Positions 33,830-45,234 of a stretch of DNA of 64,000 bases are shown piece after piece. Position numbers and translations under genes: made by a program. The notes beneath the pieces were generated by a model. The model was not told the DNA's origin. It saw nothing but the letters and a program-made list of their open reading frames with translations, and made no database searches. Source of the stretch: Cytidiella melzeri (lineage: Eukaryota > Basidiomycota > Agaricomycetes > Polyporales > Irpicaceae); the NCBI GenBank assembly GCA_022592445.1, contig JABYQR010000001.1, positions 186,001 to 250,000 on the forward strand. Direction: 5' to 3'. The first letter of the stretch is position 1. The number at the start of each line of letters is the position of its first letter.

Positions 33830-36088
33830 CTATCGTTCTAACGACGCGTATAGCTCGGGCAATTCGCGCTTTATGCGCTCATGTAAACCTCTTTCCTCGC
33901 GAAGGCCTCTAGCAAAGCGAAGTATGAGCTTCGCGATGTCAGCGCTTGGAGGTATACCTCCTTTCTCTGGCAGATCCACGCACAGAACTCGCATAGCCTC
34001 CTCGAACTTCTTGTGGCGGCACAGACATTCGACCCAAGTGCTCCAGTTGTGTTCGTTCAAACGAAAGCCGGATCTGTGAAGTCTTCTCATGATGTTCCTG
34101 CCCTTGTCGAAGTAGCCGGAAAAGGAGCAGGCGTCCAAGACGATGCTGACAGTGATGTTGTCAAAACGACCGGTGGCGACCATGGTTTCCCAAATGGTGA
34201 AAGCCTCGTTGAAGCATCTTGCACGCTGATACGTGTCCATGAGCTGATTCCACAGTGCGATGTCAGGAGTGAGAGTTGGGTCAAGTGAAAGACTGTGATG
34301 CACGCGTTTGATGTGTTCAACGAGCTGATCGAGCAATTCTTCGGCCTGGGACTGCACCTTCTCCGCCGACAGCGACAATTGACGGAGTAAGATAGTATAA
34401 ATGTCGGCAGGAACGTCGTAGCTAGCCGTTCGCATGTCTTTGAGCATAGTCATGTACGGTATAACCAGTGCTGGGCTCGCACTTGGTCCAAGGTTGCAAT
34501 AGGCGTTGAGAACAGCGACGTAGCCTTTCTGGTCCAGAGCGTACTCGCCGTCGGCGCGTTTGTATAGCATTTGGTATACCTTGAATGCCTCGTGAACGTT
34601 CGCCGACAACTTCATGAGTAGAATGATGTAAGAAGCCGTCGCCATATGATCCATGACAATTCCTCGGAAATGAAGCTCCTCCAGGAGCGAAACAGCAGTC
34701 TTGTGAAGTGATGGCGATTGTGAATGTATGAGAGTGCGGAGCAGGATGTTGTACAGTGGCAAGTCATCCTGCGCCTGAGGCGTTGTCCGACCCACGTGCC
34801 CTTCTCCATCGGAGGTAAGCCGTAGATAGTCGCGAAACGTTCCGAGAGCATTCGCAATGTCCGTCTCAGTCGGCTTCGATGGCTTGGAGCAGTGAGCATG
34901 AAGAACGGGAAGTAGCATACCAGGAGTCGGCCGACGACCTTGCTTGATTGCCTCGCGGTAGGTCGAGCCAACATGTCTCCATTGCCCATTCGTCAATAGT
35001 CGTGTCATGAAATTCTCCCATGCCGTCGGTGACGCTTGGACTCCCAGCCACTCCTCCCATCTGTGAAGCGCAGTCACGGAAGATAAAACGTCTGCAATGA
35101 CGTCCAAAGTAGCAGGAGTCGGCACAAAGCCGTGCTCGCGAAACTGTAGAAAAAGCCTACGGGCTGATGTGTCTCCTGCGTAGCGAATTGTGGCAGCCAA
35201 ACGTTGAGCGCAGAGCAAATCCTTTCCTTCCGCGTGGGGGGCCAAGAGGTGCATTCGCTGAAGAGCCACGATGCCCTGAAAGGCGCCAGCTTGCGTGAAT
35301 TCCTCGACTAAGGATCTATAGAGAGAGCGAGTAAACGGCACGCCGTCCACCGCCATATGGTTGATCCATGTTTGGGAAACATGACGAGGTATTGCCGGAC
35401 TATGTTCTGCAAGCAAATGCTTGAAAATGAGACGGTATGTCTCCCTGTTCGGCCGCGAGACACCGTACTGACGCAGGGCATGCACACTTTTCCAAAAAAG
35501 CTCGCCGCGTTGAAGCCGCATGCACTCTGCCAGATGAGTATTCCACCACTCGATGCGAGGTCGGCAAGCTGTCGCTCTGGTTGATAGATTCTGTAGCCAC
35601 CATAAAGCAGAGTCAATAAGATCGCGACCTTGGAAGCCCTGCAGAATAGCGCCATGCATGACCGGATCTACCTCTATTCCCCACTTTTCAAAGGCTGCCA
35701 AGATGCGGTTGAGGAATTTGACGTCGTCAGCCATTGCAAGCTTCCTCATAGCCGACACGATGACCTGCCGGTCATCAACAGCAGTGGTAGATGCGGTCGA
35801 ATCTGAAACTGCAAAAGATGCAGGATCTTCGAATAATCGTAGGAATGTCTCCCGAACATGTGCTGGGCCCTTCTCTCGTAACGCATCTCGTAGCTGAGAT
35901 ACCAGTCCATCGAAGTCGACCGGCAGAGCCGCGTGTATGCGTTTACGATGCAGCACGCGACTGCGTGTGTCGCGGGGAGTATTTGGATCAAAGTACGACG
36001 CAAGCCTTCGAGCTGGTCCCCGAGTCAAGCATGTAGGAATAGGTAGTCGTCGAGTGAGGTGTCCATACGCGATTCTGCTCCAGAACAT
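33830..36088 (-). CDS. Mitochondrial pentatricopeptide-repeat (PPR) protein
   Basis: A single uninterrupted frame of 752 residues. The N terminus (MFWSRIAYGHLTRRLPIPTC, then more Arg/Ala) is a typical mitochondrial presequence. The body is all helical with many PPR-like units, seen for example in YNILLRTLIHSQSP, KGYVAVLNAYCNLGP, DIYTILLRQLSLSA and IALWNQLMDTYQRARCFNEAFTIWETMV. PPR proteins bind specific RNA bases and act in organelle RNA processing or translation; the target cannot be inferred. The repeats resemble fungal mitochondrial forms more than plant editing factors, and no DYW or SMR end domain is present. It is divergent from the Sec61 gamma gene with about 300 bp between. Confidence 0.8.
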   Translation of the reverse strand: MFWSRIAYGHLTRRLPIPTCLTRGPARRLASYFDPNTPRDTRSRVLHRKRIHAALPVDFDGLVSQLRDALREKGPAHVRETFLRLFEDPASFAVSDSTASTTAVDDRQVIVSAMRKLAMADDVKFLNRILAAFEKWGIEVDPVMHGAILQGFQGRDLIDSALWWLQNLSTRATACRPRIEWWNTHLAECMRLQRGELFWKSVHALRQYGVSRPNRETYRLIFKHLLAEHSPAIPRHVSQTWINHMAVDGVPFTRSLYRSLVEEFTQAGAFQGIVALQRMHLLAPHAEGKDLLCAQRLAATIRYAGDTSARRLFLQFREHGFVPTPATLDVIADVLSSVTALHRWEEWLGVQASPTAWENFMTRLLTNGQWRHVGSTYREAIKQGRRPTPGMLLPVLHAHCSKPSKPTETDIANALGTFRDYLRLTSDGEGHVGRTTPQAQDDLPLYNILLRTLIHSQSPSLHKTAVSLLEELHFRGIVMDHMATASYIILLMKLSANVHEAFKVYQMLYKRADGEYALDQKGYVAVLNAYCNLGPSASPALVIPYMTMLKDMRTASYDVPADIYTILLRQLSLSAEKVQSQAEELLDQLVEHIKRVHHSLSLDPTLTPDIALWNQLMDTYQRARCFNEAFTIWETMVATGRFDNITVSIVLDACSFSGYFDKGRNIMRRLHRSGFRLNEHNWSTWVECLCRHKKFEEAMRVLCVDLPEKGGIPPSADIAKLILRFARGLREERGLHERIKRELPELYASLER

Positions 36089-36390
36089 ACATCCTGGGAG
36101 GTTTCATCAGTGACCTTTCAGCTACTATACTTGTTCTACTTACTATGTCAAGCAGTCAACTGCAAATTGATTTAGAGATACCTAAGATCTTCCAGGAGAG
36201 CGAAGTCGAGGTGTAACAGCAAGTTCACGTTCACTACTACGCCCACGTCTTAGTCGAATCTCAAGATTTCCACGTGGACAAGCGCTTAGGCAATCATGGG
36301 TGAGCGCTGGTGAGCGTGAGCATCGCCAGCACACCTTACACGTCGACCACCACTTATCTAACTTCAGCCTCTCCCTCTAATAACAGCAAG
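36089..36390. promoter_or_regulatory. Divergent promoter region between the PPR and Sec61 gamma genes
   Basis: About 300 bp separate two start codons that point apart, so both promoters must lie here. No clear TATA box is visible. A pyrimidine-rich stretch precedes the Sec61 gamma ATG. Confidence 0.5.
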
Positions 36391-36829
36391 ATGTCTGAGA
36401 AGCTGAAAGAGTTTGCTGAGATACCTCAGGAGTTTATTAAGGACGGCCAGCAGGTACGTTCAGTTCATCTTACATGCGTTGGGATATAAACGTTCAACTG
36501 TTTCTTTAGTTCCTTATTCGCTGCACCAAACCTTCACAGAAGGGTCCGTATACTTCCATTGCCTTACTATGAAGTCAGGAACTCATCAGCGTCTTTCATC
36601 TACAGAGTTTATTCAGATCTCGAAAGCTATAGCCGTCGGGTTCGCCGTCATGGGCTTCATTGGCTATCTTGTTAAGTTGATCCACATCCCAATGTGAGTT
36701 ATATGTCGCTCTGTTATTGTTGCGGAAATACTTACTGTGGCTCAGAAACAACATTCTAGTGTGCGTATACATCTTTCATCCCCCCAGGAGTCTCACTGAA
36801 CCTCAATGCGTTACAGTGGAGGAGCGTAG
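36391..36829 (+). CDS. SSS1: Protein transport protein Sec61 subunit gamma
   Basis: Five small exons (36391-36453, 36510-36543, 36606-36693, 36746-36760, 36817-36829) give 70 residues, the normal size. It is the tail-anchored clamp subunit of the Sec61/SecY translocon in the endoplasmic reticulum. The sequence begins [20 protein letters not shown], has the conserved amphipathic [16 protein letters not shown], one transmembrane helix ([22 protein letters not shown]) and the end INNILVGGA. The last two exons are only 15 and 13 nt long but are needed for the conserved end. All junctions are GT-AG and in phase. Confidence 0.97.
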
Positions 36830-37130
36830 TCGAGGCATTGTACACTATACATTTTCGGGCGTACAAAAGATTGCTGGCCAGTTCTCCTCGAAAACTGAGC
36901 CACTGTGAATCATATCGAAGCTTGAGCAATAGGTATGCGGAATGCCACTAAGCGTATAAATCTTAGGCTTTCGCATGTGGGGAAAAATACCTCGAGTCAG
37001 CTTTGGATAGAGCATGGCGAAGAATTACGTGACTCTGCATGCCTCCGCTACCTAGTCAACACTCCGTAGAACGCAGGACCATATGTGCCTGAGCGCAACC
37101 GATACGACGTTCGCACTTGTTTTGTGTACA

Positions 37131-38965
37131 TCATGCGTGCGACGACAACGATACATGCCCAGTCAGTGATGGCGAGAGATCTTGGCTTGTGGGTCTTGAC
37201 CAGCCACCTCCAGGCACATATGCAGGGTCTTGGATGGCATCGCAAACTCGTTCGCGCTTCCAAAACGCCCAAGCACTCATGACATCCTAGATCAAAGTTG
37301 AGCTGTATGACCTGTCATCGCGTTAGATGATACACTCACCGTTTGTGTGGCGAAAATGATCGTAGCAATCAAGGGCACTGCGGATGTTGTCAATCCCCGA
37401 CAAATGATCCTTGAATCGGAGCGCTGTGAGGTTGACTTACATGCGGCTTGTATCATGTCGACAGCATAATTGAGATTATGAGTAAGATACGAGATGCAAG
37501 CACTGTGACCCTTTGGTGTTAGCACTCACGCAACTACGCGGAAAGGAGACTAACCCTAGTACAGCCAGCGAATAGAGCGAGAAAAGAGAAACCTGCATTC
37601 ATCGGTGTTAGTGAGAACGAATAAGCATGAGCTACCAAGTTACGACGCACCCTGAACAAAGGCGACAGTGACGGCCGGCACATAACAAGAGGGAAAACGC
37701 GCTTGATGGTGAGCCAACCCCGACAGTATTTCACGATCGCTACAGCTGGCGAAGAGGGTGAATCAGCTACAATCGTGGCGAAAGTAGAGTCAGCTGACCT
37801 TCCAGAGTAACGGTCCCGGCCAGTACACTTGCGCAGAATCCTGGAACAGCGAACTGTTCACTATAGGACCATTCAGTGAAGATGTGAAGGTGGAAGTAGA
37901 GAGAACGACTTGCAAAGGTCCCAGACTTTGCTTGAATGTGCAGTATATCCGGAGATGCTCTTTGGGAGATATATCCGCAGCATGATGGAGGCCAAGCTGA
38001 GAAGCTTCAAATCAGGGTTGTTTATAAGCACTTGATGACAAAGGAAACGTACCACTGCAGATGTAGAAGCAAATGCGATGAACACGAGGTATGGAGGCAA
38101 TACGATCTGCAAACGATGACGTTGAAGGCTGCACTTAGTCGTCGTAGGTCAGAAAATGCACACGGGGGTACTCACAGCAGTAGTAATAAGCCAACCAGGC
38201 AACCGCGATATCCACTTAGGATGCCAGTTCTGCCAAGGCAATTGATAGGCCGTATAGGCCTGTCAATTACACGGTTCAGCGATGGAAACTAGAGCTTCCT
38301 GACATACATACCTGCATGACAACACCAAATCCAGCTATCGCTGCCCTACAGCCCCTGATTCAGCGTGCCTGTACGACTGCAGAGTCTATACTCACATCGG
38401 CGGAGAGCCATGTATCATTGCAGCTTGGGCGAAACAGAGCTCCGATGGCGGCTCTACACTATTGTGGTAGCCACCGTAAAACCTGGTTATGCAAGTCAAG
38501 CTCTGAGGCAAATGTGCTGAGGTAACCGACTTACAATAGTGTGTATGATACAGAATAAATAATCCACGTGATACAGAAGTTGATGACCGTCGCTGGTCGA
38601 TGTACTCTCTTGGACAAGAAAAACGTCGAGACCAAGATGGGCAAGCCAATATGGCCACCTGCGATATGTAGTGTGAGATAGACCGATCTTAGAATTGCGA
38701 GATTGTGTGAGATGCCTGCTGTGAGACTGTCAGCTCCTCCGTAACTCGTCGATTCAATGGTTTGCACGTACCATCGCTGGTCATACTGGAATCCTGCTGG
38801 CAGCGAAATACAAAAACGGAGGGGGGACACAGTCCACTTAGACCAGCTGTCGGGCTACCAGAGCATCGACGAAGTATAGACCAGCCCAATTACAGCGCGT
38901 AGTGCGTTAGAGAGGTGCCACGCAAGCGACGAATCACGAGAAGAAACATGAACGGTAGGAGTCAT
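37131..38965 (-). CDS. Seven-helix (GPCR-like) membrane protein of a basidiomycete family
   Basis: Many short exons on the minus strand with GT-AG introns of about 50-60 bp. Clear segments are ILRSVYLTLHIAGGHIGLPI, then INFCITWIIYSVSYTLL, FYGGYHNS, LCFAQAAMIHGSPPM joined to AAIAGFGVVMQ, WHPKWISRLPGWL, and IVLPPYLVFIAFASTSA. This succession of hydrophobic helices and the 'LCFAQAAMIHGSPPM' type motif is shared by a large family of membrane proteins in mushrooms, usually described as GPCR-like; ligand and partners are unknown. The N-terminal exon (ATG at 38965) is uncertain, because a TAG interrupts the simplest reading near 38870 and must be removed by an intron. The C terminus, ending at 37131, is hydrophilic (DVMSAWAFWKRERV...). 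Confidence 0.65.
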
Positions 38966-39209
38966 GGGACGCACAAGCTGCCCCACGTCTCCACCACATC
39001 AGCCAGACAAGCCCCCATCAACCGTTGCGGGCTAGCTGTGTACAGCCCATATTACCACACGCGTCCCCGGGGCTAGACATCACGTCAACAGATACTATGA
39101 GTATCCCTGATGTGTCCGCAAGATGGTGTGCAAAGCTAATCGCATCCATCTTTGCAGTTTACAGGCAGCGTGCGGTGAGCCAAATAATCAATGATTCAAA
39201 GTAGTGCTA

Positions 39210-42200
39210 TTATCGTGTGACTGAACTGCCTACAAGTAGGAGGCCGAAGCGTGCAGAAGGTTTGACCAAGTCGAACGCCGGCTGGTACTGGGCGTCTACA
39301 GCTGGCAAACCCAGTTGCAGTAGACTTGACGACTTGTGATGTTCTGGCACTGCGCTTGACTGCGATATCTTTGGCGGCAGCAAAAGGCCCAGAAGAATCT
39401 GAGATCGCGACAACGATTCTGAAAGGCCATCCCGGACATCGGAGGGCCAGTTCTAGAAGGGAAAGGATCACAATGAGCATGCTCTGTTCACCTTATGCAT
39501 GTAACGCACCGCTTGCGTAGACCATGGCAGACTGGCAAGTAATAACGACTGTTGCTCCTGCGTGGTAGGCCCCCAGCACTCCAGAATAAGTTGCAGAAAA
39601 GCCAAGTCCCAAGTTTCATGAGCGGAGAGCTCTCGATTTCCTGGATTGAGATGTGGAACAAGACTGACAACGAAGCGACGCAGTAAACTCCACGTAAGAG
39701 CAGTCAAACGATCGGTCTTTGTGTGAATGCCGAGAGCCTGAATTGCTGACGATAACGCCAATAAGCTGTCCAACAATCTTGCTGATGGTCTTGCGGAAGG
39801 TGTAGCTGATAGTGATCGTCAGCAGTAAAATCGCAATTCGCACATTCATCTACATACCATCGCCGGTATCACTGGGACTCTTTGATACACAAGATTTCAT
39901 CAAGTATGCTGCGATAACACTGCTGACGGTGTGATTCTGCCAGCGCTCAAGAGTGCAGTCGTAAAGTACAGCCAATTGGGATCGAAATTCTGTTGATGCA
40001 GGGATTAGTCACATGTACAAGTTTTTGAATCAAACCTTTACCTTCCGTTGTGCTTTCGGCACAGCCAATATTCTCCATGAATGAGTATGATGAAGAGATA
40101 TGGTCAGCTGTTCGTCCCAGAAAGACAGTTGCGAGTATATCTGCGAGAGTTGTGATCAACGGAGCCTACATGCAACAAACAGCAGCACGCACCTTTTTTA
40201 GCACTCACGCCGTCTATCTTAGTTTGCAAAGCAGTAGTTAAGGATGAGCACAACATTTCTGCGTCGTGCCTATAATCTTCCGCTAGTTGTGATGTCAAAA
40301 CACTGCTGAGCAGCCGAAATTAAGTTATCAAGAAGGCTAATGGCATGAAATAGGCTGACCGGCTGTCCTCTGATTTATCTTGCGTGATGAGGAGGTCCTC
40401 GTGTAGATCTTTCGCACGTTTCTCCACAGTACTCAGTACATCGTCAAGCAGCGGCGTTCGTCCAGTCATTTGACGTCGCAGAGAGCTGCGGTATATCTGA
40501 AATGACATGTCACTCGAAGTGGTGTTCATCGTGCCGGGTACGATGGAGGGTGCTGAGTCTGCATGGAACAGATATTGCGCAGGTTCTGCATCTGAGGAAG
40601 CACAGATAAGCGATATATCCACAACAACATCACGATTGCAACACGCACCAACGGATCCAGTAGCAGAGCTGTTGCCGATAGTCTCAAGGGCGGAGTCAAG
40701 ATGTTCTCGAAAGGCGACCTCAGATAATTTTAGGGCACTCTTCCAAATCATCACAGCCAGCTGTCGACAGACTGAGTCCAGTACAGTGCGGAACTCGCCA
40801 GTCTCGCGCGCGTCGAGCCCCTCAGCGGACTGAAGCCATGCCTGGCACCATCGTCGAAGCTCCCAAAGATCACGAATGGTACTGAGCTCTGCGAACCACA
40901 GCTCCATAGCGGTCCTGATGTTTTGCATAGCCTTCTCAAACCAGTCATCCAATTTTTGCTTGAACTGCGCACCTTGTGCACTAGCGAGCAAGGGACTACC
41001 GTCGATGTATGGCTTATACCACTTGATGCTCGGAGGCAGAAGCAGGAAGTGGTTTGAAGAAGGAAGGGTGGTGAGCAATGTTTGACTTGTCAGGCGAACT
41101 TCGGCTGGAAGAGTTTTCGCAGATATAGTATCGTTGTTCTGAACGTGATGCAAAACTTGATTCATTAGCGGACTGTTGCCGTCCGATTGTGGAATGAATA
41201 TGCGCCGAGAGATACCCATGGTTCGTACGACAATCTCCAGAGCAGCCTTGAGCTTTTGTTTGACTTCACGTATGATGACCCTTCGCGACTTCACATTAGT
41301 TCCATCTTGAGGGGACGCTGCGTCGATTGCATTGCCGTTGAGAATACGGTCCTTCGTCCTGTTTAAGCTCGCGTTGAGGCTCCTTGTTCTCTGTGCAAGA
41401 AATGTGGCGAGTGTCTCTGGTAGCGGACGAGATTCCAGTAGATGCAGGGTGAGGAGGATTGCGCAGACCTCCTGGAAATTCAGTGAACAAATGTAATTGT
41501 ATGCCGCAGTTAATCAACCTACCGATGGAGAGGAGTTTTGCTCCCGAAGAGCCATCGTTGCTTTGTGTGAGATCTGCGTACGGAATTGGGAAACGGTATC
41601 CCATTGACGCTGCACAATGGGAAATTGTTCCTATTCGAAGATTAGTACTGTTTGTGACCATAGCTAATAGCCAAGAAGACTCCGCTCACCGATATGTCTA
41701 TTCCAAGCGTACGCCAGACCGCGTCGTCATCAGCATCCCCTCGTAGTAATGACCTGTGAACCACCCTAGACAGTAAGAACAACCAAGCTGCATGCAAATA
41801 CAACTTCCGTTCCATGAAACGCCACAGATGTTCGGGTGCATCCAGCAGTAACTTGAGATGAGCGGCCAAAGACTGCAGTGTCTGAAGATGGTCATCTAGG
41901 AAGAACATAAACAATACACATAGAATGGTCATTGAAAGATCTCTCACCTCCTCTCCCGCTCACGGAAGCTCGCTCACTCTCGGTTGGTCCAATAGATGAT
42001 GTCGCTGCTCGCACCTCGTTGAGAGCACTCAAAACGTGGCTCGAAGACTGTGCTATGGATATGATGGAGGTGGAGGCCTGTAGTAAATCTCGATAGCGTT
42101 CCCTGCCCTTTCATGGTACAGGTGAGCGCATGACTGTAAACGGTCTCAGGACACGTACCCAACCATAAGACGGAGCTCCTCCTGCTTCGCATCTGCATCC

Positions 42201-42524
42201 ATTCTGCCGCAATTGATCACCCTGTCAATGCCATTCATAAACGAAACGCGTGCTAGAATACCTTAGACGTTGTTGTGTAGCCTTCACCTCGCCAACAGTG
42301 TACTTGGTAAACAAATCGTCGGGTTCCCATCCATCCGGATTTTGTTCTGCAATAGCCTCGAGATTGACACTGTACGAAGCTGAGCGTGAAGGTACTACCA
42401 GCGAACCGTTCGAGTAAGATGGCCTCGGCCGCGAGCCAGACTCAGAGAGGGTTGGCAGCGATATGGGTTTCATGATTCCGGGTCCTATGGAGGAAAGAGA
42501 TGCAACAGAGGGCCGTCTAGACAT
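39210..42524 (-). CDS. COG1: Conserved oligomeric Golgi complex subunit 1
   Basis: About eleven exons encode roughly 900 residues. COG is an eight-subunit tether for retrograde vesicles within the Golgi. The N-terminal part is Ser-rich (MSRRPSVASLSSIGP), followed by the family's conserved DDLFTKYTVGEVKATQQRL, then DADAKQEELRLMVGERYRDL and HLQTLQSLAAHLKLLLDAPE. The long central exon (from about 41440 down to about 40380) is helical. The gene ends PAVDAQYQPAFDLVKPSARF GLLLVG. Junctions were checked by frame, for example RGG/DDHLQ, TLGIDIS/EQFPIVQRQW and EDSR/SVLTSQLAED. It starts at 42524; an in-frame GTG-containing upstream part is not needed. Confidence 0.88.
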
Positions 42525-42871
42525 CGCTTTGTTGGCAGTGATAAAGATTCGAAGGGCCCCCGTCGTAAGTAGCAAAGAAGTTGTGGGCTCTGAAGGTCAC
42601 AGTGTGAACGCTGCACGTGGCTGGCGCGCAACACAATGGGTCGAACACATCTCGGACGCGGGCAGTCCATCATGATCGTCTCGGGACACAAGCTAAGGAA
42701 GTCTCACACCTGCACTGTGTAAGACGGACGCGTAACAAACGGAAGTTAACTGTGCACAAATTACACAAGATAGCAGAAGTCGTCCAGCAGTGAACCCATA
42801 AACTATGCGACATATAATGCAATCATGTACAATATACTAGTCGTGAATTTTCGTGAACTTGATAGGGACAA

Positions 42872-44178
42872 CTATACCGCTTGTTCCTGCCCCTCCGTCG
42901 GTTTTGTGCCCGTACCTTTTGCCAAGCTAGTTTCGTCGTTGACGGTATTAGATGCACTGGGGGCGCTACTGCTAGCGACAGTGGCAGGGCCTCTGGGAGG
43001 GGTGTTTCTACCACCGGCAACTTGTTGGTCTAATGCCTTCAATGCCATGGCCCTGTAATCAAGTATTAGTAAGCCAGTAAAAGTCCCCAGAAAGCGACTG
43101 TACCTCCGTCGCTCAGCTTCTGCACGAGCGCCACCTGGTACTTGGCTATAGTTGGCGGCCTCGACATCTGAACCACTCAGAGGAATGAGATGAAATTTTG
43201 TGGCCAAGCCGTACACGGTATTTCCTAGGAATGTGATGGGTTTGCTAGAGAAGGCGATTAGTTAACTCGCAGAAAAGCAAAATGACACTGCGGCTCACTG
43301 GACTAAAGGAGGGAACCATGATACAAGAGAAAAGGTCTCGCTCCTGTCGCCGTACACCGGGCCGCCACCAAGGGTTTCCGTATTCTTCTTATAAAAGCGT
43401 AGCCAGACCCAACTAACAAGCCATCCAAACTGGATGACAATCCATGGGCACGGAAAACCGACTAGGCACATCACAGTTGACACGGTCAAGTAAGACATAG
43501 GGAGAGTCTACATTCCAATGGATGTCAATATAAAGTCGAGCCTGAGCTTTGTAACTTACCTTGACGCGTGCTTTCAGGACACCGAACAGCTGAACTTGAT
43601 GCTCAGGGATGAGCTGCGTAAACGCGACGAGCACGCCAATTTGCAAAGCCATCTGGCCGTGAAACCACATCCCATAGCTTTTTGATGACGTCTGTTAAGG
43701 TGGTAGACTGATGCAGATGAAAGAGGTACGCACAGAAAAAGAGGGCTTCGCAAAACGAAGAATTCAATCCAGTTGAGCCCAAATGCGATGACATTGGACA
43801 CTGCGATGGTCACTACCACAAATTTGATGGTCTCTGCCGCTCCCCACAGCCGTTCGAGGTATCGCAAAGATGCCGGTATTGTAATTAGCGTGAAAATGAG
43901 CTACCATGAGGGCCATCAGCTAGTGAACCTGTATGTATTTCGTGACATCGCACCTCCACCACTGTAGTCTCCACGAATGCTGAGGTTACGAACGTCCATG
44001 GATAAAACAAACTTGATCCTGGCACTAACACGAGCCAAGGGACCGAAAAGTTCTCAACCGACGTCCACCATAGCCAGTAGTATAGTAGAGACAAGACAAC
44101 TGTCAAGGCAGTAAAGGTTCGCGTTACTGGTGGTATAGATGCAATGAATTGAAGAGGCGCGGTTGAGAGTACGGCCAT
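42872..44178 (-). CDS. TMEM115-like (DUF1751) Golgi membrane protein, rhomboid-related
   Basis: Six exons give about 340 residues. Several transmembrane helices are visible, with the family segments YYWLWWTSVENFSVPWLVLV, PGSSLFYPWTFVTSAFVE, ASLRYLERLWGAAETIKFVV, FGLNWIEFF, YGMWFHGQMALQIGVLVAFT and QLIPEHQVQLFGVLKARVK. TMEM115 (yeast YOL107w) has a rhomboid-like fold without the catalytic Ser/His and acts in Golgi-to-ER retrograde transport through COG in animals, so its position next to COG1 is of interest, though this may be chance. The end has YGDRSETFSLVSWFPP and the helical PGGARAEAERRRAMALKALD, then a low-complexity tail. Start at 44178; an upstream in-frame ATG at 44208 is possible. Confidence 0.9.
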
Positions 44179-44384
44179 CTTGAAGGAGACTTGGTTCACC
44201 TCCTGCAAAACCGAGACTCTGGTCCTAACACGGTGCGGCCTGAGAACGTCGTTGTCAGAGGATGCAGAGACTGGGAAGACTACTTAGCAGCTTTAGACGC
44301 GTGACATGTCAGCAATTGGGCGCAACTGCGTGACGCGTGTGACTGCCTCACCCTTGAGGTCGACCACCATCTCTTGGGCAAGCG
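44179..44384. promoter_or_regulatory. Short divergent promoter between the TMEM115-like and FAM32A-like genes
   Basis: Only 206 bp separate the two start codons, so the two genes must share a bidirectional promoter. No TATA box is apparent. Confidence 0.5.
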
Positions 44385-44935
44385 ATGGCTGACTACGACT
44401 TTCGCCCTGGCGGCTCCCTCAAGCTGAAGGGAGGAGTCGTCGATGGCGGTATCGTGAAGAAGTGAGTCGTCAGCACTCACTGTACCACAAGTGTCTTGAC
44501 CAGTGAATGTAGGAAGAAGAAATCGAAATCTAAGTCCAAAGACAGTGGAACTGCGAGCGAGAGTACTCACTTGAAGGAACTGGAGAAACTCATGGAGGAC
44601 GAGAGGAAGTCGAGCTCGCCTGGCCCATCGAGCAGCAAACCGGCGGTGAGCAGTGACAGAAAGACTGCAGCGGAGAAACGCTTTGAGGAAGTGCAGAAAA
44701 AGCGGGTATGTTGATACTCCAAGAATTGCGGTTTCTTCCTTACACTAAACGTACTACTACATAGCTTGCTGACAGAGTTGCCCGGATGGCGACTAAATCG
44801 CATAAAGATAGGGTCAGCGAGTTCAACAACAAGCTGGAGGCACTCAGCGAGCACCACGATATTCCCAAGGTACGTTTCCTTTGTACACAGTGATTCAAGA
44901 CATCTAACGCGTTTTATTAGGTCGGTCCTGGGTAG
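44385..44935 (+). CDS. FAM32A homologue (small nuclear protein)
   Basis: Four exons (44385-44461, 44513-44705, 44765-44869, 44921-44935) give 129 residues. The conserved N terminus is MADYDFRPGGSLKLKGGV, then a Lys/Ser-rich stretch, and the family's C-terminal half AEKRFEEVQKKRLADRVARM and THKDRV-like SHKDRVSEFNNKLEALSEHH, ending DIPKVGPG. FAM32A is a splicing factor that contacts the catalytic spliceosome at exon ligation in human; the fungal protein is likely to do the same in the nucleus. The last exon has only 15 nt (VGPG and stop). Confidence 0.93.
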
Positions 44936-45234
44936 CACGACTTTCAGTATCTGTTCGTGTCCAAGTATTGGATGTGTACCTGTTACACTCGCAATTGCAG
45001 TCGTGCTTCTCTTCCACTTTCTGCGCTTGTTATGCCCAGTTGTACACCGCAGCCCTTGAGTTACATTTGTCTAAGACTTGGACAGCGACATTCTGAGAGC
45101 TAGAGAGTAGCTACTCCTGATGTTTGTTTACCTGATATTTGGTTTGCCGTGACGGAACAAGTATTAATCGGCGCGTAAGCCATGACCAACCACCGTTTGC
45201 TTCTCTCTTTCATGCCACACCATTTGGTCATATC

